From NCBI GenBank assembly GCA_964486335.1, contig CAZAMB010000017.1, forward strand, positions 35,778 through 99,777: 64,000 bases of DNA. The letters are read 5' to 3'. The position numbers and the translations under genes are program-made. A model generated the notes under the pieces. The model worked only from the letters and a program-made list of their open reading frames with translations, had not been told where the DNA came from and searched no databases. This DNA is from CAZAMB01 sp964486335. Lineage in GTDB: Bacteria > Planctomycetota > Phycisphaerae > UBA1845. Below are positions 16,792 through 29,206 of the stretch, piece by piece; the stretch's first letter is position 1; every line of letters begins with the position of its first letter.

Positions 16792-19113
16792 ATGCAACTT
16801 GGTTTCACGCTCGATCGGACCATCCAAACTCCAGGGTTTTTCAGCAGCGATTTTGCGCGATACCTGTTCTTTGGTTCAGTATTGTTTTTCTTTTTGCAGG
16901 GTGGGTTTTTGGCCCGCGGCGCGGTGCCTGACAGGGATGGCAACGGATATGTGGACGCCGTGGATTGGGCGTCGTTTTACGAATGTCTTGCGCAGTGCGG
17001 ACCGAATACCGGAAGCGCCTGTCCATGCCTGGATCCGTTCGATTCCGACGGCGACGGGGAAGTCGATCTACGTGATGTAGCGTCGTTTCAACGTGTGCTC
17101 GGTCATCTTCCCATTCCGTTGCGAGATCTGAGCGGGGAAGTCATTCATGTGACCGACACCGAGAGATTCTACGACGGAAGGCGCACCTGCGGCGAATGTC
17201 ATGATGTGGCACGCATTGAAAACGGATTCAAGTTTCAGCAGGGTCGCACGGACTTGGACGGCAATATCATCATGCGTAACGATTTCTTTGGGGACGGTCG
17301 GGATTGGATTCAATCGGCCGGCATGTATGGCACGTGGCGACCGAAGAACAATCGCGTATTCGCGGCGAAACACTTTTCCAGCGAATCCGCGGTCGATCAG
17401 ACGTCCTTCTGGTGGACGGGCAATTGCAGCGGATGCCATCCGGGCGGGGGCGGAATGGAATTCGATCAGGACGGGAAGCGCTTCTATAACGCGACGACCG
17501 GGATGTTCGGCTATGAAGAGCTGGGCAAGACGTCTGATGAGGTAACGCACGATGTTGACTATGCGGATTTGAATCCGGCGGATGGATCAGGCTTTGGCGC
17601 CGCGCGCTGGGACATGACCGGTGTGGCGGGTCCGGATTGCCTGATGTGTCATCGTCTGGACCGGACATGGACGAACAATCTGGACATGAACCGGGCGTGG
17701 CGAGCCGGCGTTTTGGCAGCGGGGAAGGCGCTGGTGGATGATTTGGGGAATCCGGTCCCCGCGTATTCGGCGGCGGCCACGGCTGGACAGGGTTGGTTTT
17801 CGAATCTTGTCTTCACGCGCTTCCCGGACGTTTTTCCACTGGCAAGTAAGCTGCAAGTTGACTATTCAGTTGGTGTGGCCAACGGGAGCCTGCTGCCTGA
17901 TGACACGGGTGCTCTCAGCCTATCGCCCAATTCGCTGGCGTTTCCCCCAACGGATCAGGCATGCCTTGGATGCCATTTGCCAAGTTGGGGGGCCAAACGC
18001 GGAACGGTCTGGTTCGATGAGCGGGCCGTCCACTACGCCGGCTTCAACAACTTGCGCGACAACAATCCGCTCAATGACGTTGCTCCTGAACGAAGCAGTT
18101 CTTGTCGGACGTGCCATCCTGGGGATTTAGACCACAATTTCGCCAAAGGGAAATCGCAGTTCAACTTTTATCGCGATGAACTGGACTGGGTGAATTTTCG
18201 AACGTGTAGAGATTGTCATCTATCGGAATTGCCGGATGGAACCGCCAACCCACTGAAGGATCCGAAGGCACCTGATGTCCCAGGCACCGTTCAAGTTCAC
18301 TTACTGGGATTCTATAACGACGAGTATGGTCCGATGAAAGTGGTATCCTGTCAGGGATGCCATATTCCCTATGCGTTGGATCGGGCACGTTCGGTGGTTG
18401 ACAACTCACTGACCGGGACAGGTGTGAGTTACTGGGCGGAGGCCTTTTTGTCCGCCGATCCACTCCATCCTCAAGGAGCGGACAAATCGCGCTGGTATCC
18501 CGAGTTTCGGTGGAAAGAGGACAAAGACGGCGTTCGGCGATTGTTTCCCGTCAAGTTCGAACTATCGGTTTACTGGGCGGATTGGAATCAGAACGGTACG
18601 CCTGCGGACCAAAGCGATGACTTTATTGCTCCGATCCTGCTTTGGAGGGTTCGCAACGTGACCGGTAATGCGCCGCTGCCCGGTGTCACGGACGACAACG
18701 GCGACGGAAAGAAAGAGGTTAACCGGCCAGAGGAGATTCTGGAGTACATTCAGGCCCTCAAGGGAAATGATCGCTATGGACGCCAGGTTTCCGCCAATCC
18801 GGTGTTGGTCAAGGGTCGGCGGGTGTGGTACGAGGACGCAAGCTCGCCTACTGGAGTGAACTCGTTCGAGCATGAAGGCAGCGGGATCGTTGTGGAGTGG
18901 GGGGAGGCCTACGAACTTCATCCGCCGGTTCTCACGCACGACAAGTCATTGGGCTATCACGTTGATTCGGCGCAGGGGTGCCGTGACTGTCACCGCCCTG
19001 ACACGCTGGATTCGCCGGTGTTCGATCGTTTGATTCTGGTTGATCCTTGGGGGCCGGACGGTCAGCCGACGTACAAGAAGGTTCGTGAGATGACCGGGAT
19101 GGATCCGCCGTGA
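16792..19113 (+). CDS. Exported octaheme c-type cytochrome with N-terminal dockerin-like loops
   Basis: A 773-residue exported protein with eight CxxCH heme-attachment motifs: CGECH (133), CSGCH (212), CLMCH (283), CLGCH (391), CRTCH (438), CRDCH (472), CQGCH (520) and CRDCH (730). A signal peptide runs to about residue 44. Two dockerin-type calcium loops come next (DRDGNGYVDAVD at 47-58 and DSDGDGEVDLRD at 85-96), before any heme. The wide spacing of hemes resembles multiheme reductase/oxidase-like cytochromes (hydroxylamine oxidoreductase or octaheme tetrathionate reductase type), but no active-site motif of those was identified. The ATG at 16792 follows AGAGGGGGGG; a TTG at 16759 is less likely. 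It stands alone, with no cytochrome-maturation gene nearby. Confidence 0.88.
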   Translation: MQLGFTLDRTIQTPGFFSSDFARYLFFGSVLFFFLQGGFLARGAVPDRDGNGYVDAVDWASFYECLAQCGPNTGSACPCLDPFDSDGDGEVDLRDVASFQRVLGHLPIPLRDLSGEVIHVTDTERFYDGRRTCGECHDVARIENGFKFQQGRTDLDGNIIMRNDFFGDGRDWIQSAGMYGTWRPKNNRVFAAKHFSSESAVDQTSFWWTGNCSGCHPGGGGMEFDQDGKRFYNATTGMFGYEELGKTSDEVTHDVDYADLNPADGSGFGAARWDMTGVAGPDCLMCHRLDRTWTNNLDMNRAWRAGVLAAGKALVDDLGNPVPAYSAAATAGQGWFSNLVFTRFPDVFPLASKLQVDYSVGVANGSLLPDDTGALSLSPNSLAFPPTDQACLGCHLPSWGAKRGTVWFDERAVHYAGFNNLRDNNPLNDVAPERSSSCRTCHPGDLDHNFAKGKSQFNFYRDELDWVNFRTCRDCHLSELPDGTANPLKDPKAPDVPGTVQVHLLGFYNDEYGPMKVVSCQGCHIPYALDRARSVVDNSLTGTGVSYWAEAFLSADPLHPQGADKSRWYPEFRWKEDKDGVRRLFPVKFELSVYWADWNQNGTPADQSDDFIAPILLWRVRNVTGNAPLPGVTDDNGDGKKEVNRPEEILEYIQALKGNDRYGRQVSANPVLVKGRRVWYEDASSPTGVNSFEHEGSGIVVEWGEAYELHPPVLTHDKSLGYHVDSAQGCRDCHRPDTLDSPVFDRLILVDPWGPDGQPTYKKVREMTGMDPP

Positions 19114-19219
19114 CGTTTCTTGGCGGATGGAAATCGGCGGATTGTTCGGTTTTGTCACGAGTGCGCCACTAGTCAGTGCGGGACGTGTCGGCGAACGAGC
19201 ACGCACTTTTGAGTAGAGG

Positions 19220-19330
19220 CTATCCCAAAACCGAACAACGGGCTTTCGATGGGTTGTCAAACGTGAAGATACTCCAGCTATTCGAGGGCCGCGCGAACTG
19301 AAGTTCGCGGCTCGCATGGTATTGGGATAG
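19220..19330 (+). repeat. ~112-bp dispersed element with terminal inverted repeats, copy 2
   Basis: It starts ctatcccaaaacc and ends ggtattgggatag, nearly perfect terminal inverted repeats, and contains cgcgaactgaagttcgcgg. It is the closest relative of the element at 3431-3542, in the same orientation. Confidence 0.75.
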
Positions 19331-19886
19331 GTTCTTGGAACGAAGAATGTCTTGTTCAATCGCCGTGGGCCGAACCATGAGACCCGTGGGTTGTGATGCG
19401 CGCCGGCTCCGCGCGAGCTAAGGCCCGCGGTTCGCTTTCGTCCATTCTTTCAGCGTTCGTACATCGTCGGCGAGCCTCGAGTTGGGCAAGAGTAGCGCAG
19501 CCACGATGCCGATATCGCTGATACGCGGTCGGCGCGACCGATGAAATCGCGATCTCGTGAATGACCGCGGTTTTTTGCGCAGATTCACCGGACTTTCGCG
19601 ACGACGGTTTTTGTTGTATCATGTGCACAGCGCGGTCTGGGCCTTTCACGTATGTACGTCTAAGAGGCTCCAACAAGACGACGGCGTCCGAGTAAAGAAC
19701 CCCGCTTCCTGACGGTCGCGGCTCGGTTCTGTTAGTGGCTCTCAGTCACCCGTTTCTCCGTGCAATCGCAGAACAGTCAGGTACGCGATTCGTTTCACGG
19801 GCATCGGTTTTGCGGACCGACGTTGGCGGGAGGGTTCTCGACTTCTTGGTCTTTCCTGCCTCAAGCAGACAAAGGATCGACGATTG
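19331..19886. other. Upstream region of the alpha-glucan/trehalose operon
   Basis: About 550 bp without a gene precede glgE. A degenerate REP-like palindrome (gcgcgagctaaggcccgcgg, about 19410-19430) lies near the left side. The operon promoter should be in the right half, but no motif was clear enough to call. AAGGA at about 19872 is the probable glgE ribosome-binding site. Confidence 0.45.
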
Positions 19887-21976
19887 ATGGAAACCATGCG
19901 AAAGAAAAAAAGAACGCCTTCGGCGTCGGCGAGCGCGGATAAGAAGCCGCTTGGGAAAACACCGAAAGAGGACGTCACCGGCGCGCGGTCAGTGAACGTG
20001 AGTGATCGCCGTCGTGTAGTGATCAGCGGCGTGAAGCCTGAAATCGATGAAGGGCGCTATCCCATCAAGCGGACGGTCGGCGAGAGCGTCGTGGTGGAAG
20101 CCGACATCTTCACGGACGGACATGATTCGTTGTCGTGTCGACTGATGTGGCGGCGCGAGTCGGAACCGACCTTTCAGGAGCTTCCGATGGCGGCGCTGGG
20201 CAATGACCGGTGGCGAGCGGAGTTTCCGGTTTCCGAAATGGAGCCTCATTCCTATTTCGTGTGCGCCATAGTCGACCCGTTCCTGACGTGGCGAAAGGAC
20301 CTGATCAAACGAATCGAGGCCGGTCAGGATATTTCCGTGGATCTGCTCATGGGCGCGGAGTTGGTTGAGGCGGCGGCGGGGCGCGCGACGGGCGCGGACG
20401 CCAAGCGGCTTGGTGTTTTTGGTGATGCACTGCGAACGGCCAAGGACCAAACCGTTCGAATGGAAGCGGCGTTGAGCGACGAATTGCTGACGCTGGCGAC
20501 GCGTCATGCCGATCGCAGTGATGAAGTCGTCTATCCTCGCCATCTCCGGGTGCATGTGGATCGTCCCAAGGCGCGATTTTCCACGTGGTACGAACTGTTT
20601 CCGCGATCCTGCGCGGCGGAAAGCAACCGGCATGGCACGTTTCGCGATTGCGAAGCGCGGCTCGATGACATCGCCTATATGGGGTTTGACGTGTTGTATC
20701 TGCCGCCGATTCATCCGATCGGCCGGACGTTTCGCAAGGGGCCCAACAACAATCCGAAGGGCGGAGCCGATGCGATTGGCAGCCCCTGGGCGATCGGCGC
20801 GGTCGAAGGCGGGCACAAGGCCATTCATCCCGAACTGGGCACGGCGGCTGATTTTCGGGCGCTTGTCGCGGCGGCCACAAAGCGAGGGATCGAGATTGCG
20901 ATGGACCTTGCGTGGCAATGCTCGCCCGAGCACCCCTATGTGAAGGAGCACCCCGAGTGGTTTCGCAAGCGTCCTGATGGGACGATTCAATATGCGGAGA
21001 ATCCACCGAAGAAATACCAGGATATCTATCCGCTGCACTTCGAGACGCACGACTGGGAAGCGCTCTGGACGGAGCTGAAGAGCGTCGTGGATTACTGGAT
21101 TGAGCAGGGGGTCCGCATTTTTCGAGTGGACAACCCGCACACGAAGCCGTTCGCCCACTGGCAGTGGCTCATCGACCAGGTTCAACGCGAGCACCCGGAA
21201 GTGATCTTTCTCTCGGAAGCGTTCACGCGTCCAAAGGTGATGTATGAACTGGCCAAGCGAGGATTCACGCAATCTTATACGTATTTCAGCTGGCGAAATG
21301 AGAAGTGGGAGCTGGAGGAATATTTCACGGAGCTGACCCGAACGGACGTGGCGGAGTTTTTCCGACCGAACCTCTGGCCGAACACGCCGGACATTTTGAC
21401 GGAGTATCTGCAATCGGGGGGGCGTCCGGCGTTTGCGATTCGCCTGATTCTGGCGGCGACGCTTGGGGCCAGCTATGGGATCTACGGTCCGGCGTTTGAG
21501 TTGTGTGAGAATCAGCCGCGCGAAGTCGGGAGCGAGGAGTATCTGAATTCCGAGAAATATGAGATTCGCCGCTGGAATCTTGACGCGAGCCACAGTTTGA
21601 AAGAAGTGATCGCCCGCGTCAATCGCATTCGCAGGGAGCACGCGGCATTGCAGAGTGATCGTTCGCTGGTGTTTCACGAGGTGGACAACGAACAGATCAT
21701 TGCGTACGGGAAGAGCACGCCGGATGCGAAGGACTCGCTGGTTGTTGTCGTGAATCTGGATCCACATCATGTGCAGTCGGGATGGGTGCGACTGGACCTT
21801 GAACGAATGGGGATGAAGGCGGGAGCGTCGTATGTGGTTCACGATCTGCTGAGTGACCAGTGGTATACATGGCACGGTGAGCGGAATTACGTTCAACTGG
21901 ATCCGCAGGTCATGCCGGCCCACATATTGCGCGTACAGGGTCAACAGCGTACAGAAAGGGATTTTGAGCAATACCG

Positions 21977-21980
<4 letters not shown>
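19887..21980 (+). CDS. glgE: Alpha-1,4-glucan:maltose-1-phosphate maltosyltransferase
   Basis: GlgE transfers maltose from alpha-maltose 1-phosphate to the non-reducing end of an alpha-1,4-glucan, releasing phosphate. It is a GH13_3 enzyme; the 697-residue length is typical. An N-terminal helical/beta domain precedes the barrel. Motifs include YLPPIHPIG, NNPKGG and GSPWAIG. The nucleophile Asp415 lies in FRVDNPHTKP and the acid/base Glu444 in FLSEAFTRP. An Arg/Lys-rich N-terminal tail of about 30 residues is probably disordered. The ATG at 19887 was preferred; TTG 19884 and ATG 19896 are alternatives. It is the first gene of a six-gene operon and its stop overlaps the next start (ATGA), so translation is coupled to the gene supplying its substrate. 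Confidence 0.95.
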
Positions 21981-25409
<3,429 letters not shown>

Positions 25410-25426
<17 letters not shown>

Positions 25427-27362
25427 CATGATTCAGACAAGCGATCGACCCACAGGAGCGCGTGGCTCGCTCTTGAGCGCGGACGACCTGTATCTTTTTA
25501 ACGAAGGCCGACATTTCAACTTGTACGACAAGCTCGGCGCTCACATTGTTGAGGACGAACGGCAGGGCGGAACCCGTTTTGCTGTTTGGGCGCCCAACGC
25601 GGAACAGGTGTCGGTAATCGGCGATTTCAACGATTGGACGCCGACGGCCACTCTCCTTCAATCTCGCGACGAATCGGGCATCTGGGAGGTTTTCGTGCCG
25701 AAGGTGGGTCATGGTTGCTCGTACAAATACCACATCCGGTCGCGTGAACGCGGATACCGGGTGGACAAGGCCGACCCGTTCGCGCGGTGCACGGAGATGC
25801 CGCCGGGAACCGCGTCGGTGGTTTGGGAAAGTGCGTATGAATGGCGTGATCGCGCCTGGATGTCGAACCGCGCCACAGAGCAGATGCATGCCGCGCCGAT
25901 GAGCATCTACGAAATGCACTTCGGCTCCTGGCGGCACGATCCCAATACGGGTTACTCACTCAGTTACCGCGACATCGCGGAGCCTCTGATTGGGTACTTG
26001 AAGGAGACCGGATTCACTCACGTCGAGTTTCTTCCGCTCATGGAGCATCCGTTTTACGGTTCCTGGGGATATCAGACCGGATCGTATTTCGCCCCGACTC
26101 GGCGGTTCGGCGAGCCGGACGACCTGAAGTTTCTGATCGATCAACTGCACCAGGCCGGCATCGGCGTCATTCTCGACTGGGTCCCGTCTCATTTTCCGAG
26201 CGATGAGCATGGGCTTGCTTATTTTGACGGAACGCACCTTTACGAGCACGCGGACCCTCGACGAGGCGTGCACCGGGACTGGGATACGCTGGTCTTCAAC
26301 TACGGCCGAAACGAGGTACGGAGCTTTCTCATCAGCAGCGCGATGTATTGGCTCGACCAATTCCACGTGGACGGGTTTCGCGTCGATGCCGTGGCTTCGA
26401 TGCTCTATCTGGATTATTCGCGCGGTCCCGGAGAATGGATTCCGAATAAGTTCGGCGGGCGCGAAGAACTGGAAGCGGTGGATTTTCTCAAGCAGTTCAA
26501 CGAGACCGTTTATGCCAAGTATCCGGGCGTGCAGACCATCGCGGAAGAATCGACGGCGTGGCCGGCGGTTTCGAGGCCGACCTACATCGGCGGGCTGGGA
26601 TTCGGGTTCAAGTGGGACATGGGGTGGATGCACGACACGCTGCGGTACCTGTCTCGCGATCCGGTGTTTCGGAGCCATCATCACAATGAACTGACGTTTC
26701 GCGGGCTTTACGCACAAACGGAAAATTTCGTGATGCCGCTATCCCATGACGAAGTGGTACACGGCAAGGGGTCGCTGATCGGCAAGATGCCGGGTGACGA
26801 CTGGCAGAAGTTCGCGAACCTTCGACTGCTCTTCGGTTACATGTATGCCCAACCGGGAAAGAAGCTGCTGTTCATGGGCGGCGAGATCGGTCAATGGCGG
26901 GAATGGAACCACGACGGCTCGGTGGATTGGAGGCTTTTGGATTTTCCGATGCACGAAGGCATACGACGATGGGTGAGCGATCTGAATCGCGCGTATCGAA
27001 ACGAACCGGCGCTGCACGAAGGTGATTGTCGGCACGAGGGATTTGCATGGATCGACGCCGACGATTCGCAACAAAGCGTCTTGAGCTTTTTGCGGCGCGG
27101 AAGCGTGCCCGAGGAGCAGATCGTGGTCATCGCCAATTTCACGCCGGTGGTTCGAGCGAACTATCGTGTGGGCGTGTCGATCAACGGTTACTGGCGCGAA
27201 TTGCTCAATAGCGACGCGGAGACGTATGGAGGAAGCGGTCAGGGCAATCTCGGCGGCGTTGAAGCGGGACCGATCGCGTGGCATGGCCAGCAGCTATCCC
27301 TCAACGTCACGGTTCCGCCCCTGGCGATTGTGATGTTCAAAAGCCCGGAATCCTCGCGATGA
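25410..27362 (+). CDS. glgB: 1,4-alpha-glucan branching enzyme
   Basis: GlgB cuts an alpha-1,4 chain and rejoins it as an alpha-1,6 branch. The 650-residue protein has an N-terminal CBM48 domain (WAPNAEQVSVIGDFNDW) and a GH13_9 barrel. Catalytic residues are Asp326 in FRVDAVASML, Glu379 in IAEEST and Asp447 in LSHDEVVHGKGS, with the family motif GEWIPNKFGG (Y/N variants occur) after the nucleophile. The start at 25410 has a near-perfect AAGGAGG upstream, inside the end of treS-mak. Without the first extra domain of the longest GlgB class, it is the shorter type. It shares a 4-bp ATGA overlap with treZ. Confidence 0.95.
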
Positions 27363-29206
27363 CGGGTTCGACGGGACTGGGGGCCACCTTATTGGGAAAC
27401 GGCGATTGCCGGTTCGTCGTCTGGGCGCCGAAAGTCAAATGCGTCGAAGTGCAGATTGGCGACCCGCCCACGCGAACAATGTCACTTGCGCAAGGGGAGC
27501 GCGGTTACCACGAGGGCACGGTGGCCGGCGTCGGACCCGGCGAGCGGTATCGATTTCAACTGGATGGGCGCTTTGCAAGGCCCGATCCGGCGTCCCATTG
27601 GCAACCGAACGGCGTTCACGGCCCGTCGGCAGTTGTTGATCCTTCGTTTGGATGGACGGATGAGGGCTGGCGAGGGATTCCTCTTGAACGGTACGTCATT
27701 TATGAACTGCATGTGGGCACATTCACCGAGGAGGGGACGTTTGGCGGCGTCGAGCGTCACCTTGCGTCGCTTCGAGACCTAGGGGTCACGGCGATTGAAT
27801 TGATGCCTGTCGCCCAGTTTCCCGGCGCGCGGAACTGGGGGTACGACGGGGTGTTCCCGTTTGCCGTTCAGGACTCGTATGGGGGGGCTGAAGGACTCAA
27901 GCGGCTGGTGAATGCCGCGCACGCCGCCGGACTGGCCGTCATTCTTGACGTTGTCTACAACCACCTGGGACCGGAAGGGAACTACCTTTCCGATTTCGGC
28001 CCGTATTTCACTTCGCGATATCAAACGCCGTGGGGAGCGGCGCTGAACTTCGACGGCCCCGACAGCGATGAGGTGCGCCGTTTCTTTATCGAGAACGCCT
28101 TGCAATGGGTGGATGAGTTTCACTTTGATGCGCTCCGGCTCGATGCCGTCCATGCGATCGCGGACAATTCCGCCCATCCGTTTCTGCGAGAGCTGGCCGA
28201 CGCGGTGCATGTGCGGGCGCGAGCGCTTCGGCGGCAGGTGTTTGTAATTGCGGAAACGGATGCGAACGATGTTCGAGTTTGCGGTTCCGCGGAACTTGGC
28301 GGTCTGGGCTACGACGGGCAATGGAGCGATGACCTTCATCACGCCCTTCACGCGTTTATGACCGGGGAGCGTGGCGGTTACTACGCCGATTTCGGATCGC
28401 TGGATCAAGTTGTATCGGGTTTGCGGGAAGGGTTCATCTTTCAGGGTCAGTACTCGCCGTTTCGGCGGCGTCGTCACGGCAGCGTGCCGAAAGGCCTGCC
28501 GCCTTCGCGATTCGTCGTATGCAGTCAAAACCACGATCAGGTGGGCAATCGCATGATGGGTGATCGGCTGTCAGCCTCGATATCGTTTGAGGCGTCGAAG
28601 CTCGTCGCGGGGGCCGTCATCCTATCGCCGTACATTCCATTGCTCTTCATGGGAGAGGAATATGGCGAGACCGCACCGTTTCAGTACTTCGTGGATCATT
28701 CCGATCCGGGATTGATTGACGCGGTGCGCCGCGGTCGCCGAGAGGAGTTTTCGGCTTTCGCCTGGAAGGGGAAGCCGCCGGATCCGCAAGATGCGGCGAC
28801 GTTTCGACGTTCGCGGCTGAACCATTCGCTGGCCGAGAACGGACGACATGCCGCGCTTCGTGATTATTACCGCGAGCTGTTACGGCTGCGCTCGGTTACT
28901 TCGGTATTGATGCCGACGGAAGGAACGGCGCACGACGTGCGCGTTGTCGATGGAACCTCGGTCATCATGCTTACGCGTCGGAGGGGCGTCGAGAAAGCAA
29001 TCGTGCTGATGAACTTCGCTGACGTGGAAGGCGCCGTTTCCCTTGGGCACATCGGCGGACGGTGGTCCATTTCGATGAACTCGGCCGCGGCGCGCTGGGG
29101 TGGGCCGGACGCGGACGATGTCGTGTCAGACAACATAGGGTCGCTTCAGGAGGTGCAGCTATCGCCGCATTCGTTGAAGTTGCTTGTCGACAGGGAGGGA
29201 GCGTAA
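27359..29206 (+). CDS. treZ: Malto-oligosyltrehalose trehalohydrolase
   Basis: TreZ hydrolyses the alpha-1,4 bond next to the terminal trehalose of maltooligosyl-trehalose and frees trehalose. The 615-residue GH13_10 protein has an N-terminal CBM48-like domain (FVVWAPKVKCVEVQ), the barrel motif GARNWGYDGVFPFAVQ, nucleophile Asp262 (ALRLDAVHAI), acid/base Glu299 (VIAETD) and Asp393 (QNHDQVGNR). PLLFMGEEYGE is also characteristic of the family. It begins in a 4-bp overlap with glgB and ends directly before the GH57 gene. Confidence 0.94.
   Translation: MTGSTGLGATLLGNGDCRFVVWAPKVKCVEVQIGDPPTRTMSLAQGERGYHEGTVAGVGPGERYRFQLDGRFARPDPASHWQPNGVHGPSAVVDPSFGWTDEGWRGIPLERYVIYELHVGTFTEEGTFGGVERHLASLRDLGVTAIELMPVAQFPGARNWGYDGVFPFAVQDSYGGAEGLKRLVNAAHAAGLAVILDVVYNHLGPEGNYLSDFGPYFTSRYQTPWGAALNFDGPDSDEVRRFFIENALQWVDEFHFDALRLDAVHAIADNSAHPFLRELADAVHVRARALRRQVFVIAETDANDVRVCGSAELGGLGYDGQWSDDLHHALHAFMTGERGGYYADFGSLDQVVSGLREGFIFQGQYSPFRRRRHGSVPKGLPPSRFVVCSQNHDQVGNRMMGDRLSASISFEASKLVAGAVILSPYIPLLFMGEEYGETAPFQYFVDHSDPGLIDAVRRGRREEFSAFAWKGKPPDPQDAATFRRSRLNHSLAENGRHAALRDYYRELLRLRSVTSVLMPTEGTAHDVRVVDGTSVIMLTRRRGVEKAIVLMNFADVEGAVSLGHIGGRWSISMNSAAARWGGPDADDVVSDNIGSLQEVQLSPHSLKLLVDREGA

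Noticed and set aside
19989..21971. A 660-residue open frame antisense to glgE
   Set aside because: It is the mirror frame of a GC-rich coding gene and shows no family resemblance; glgE on the plus strand has intact catalytic motifs.
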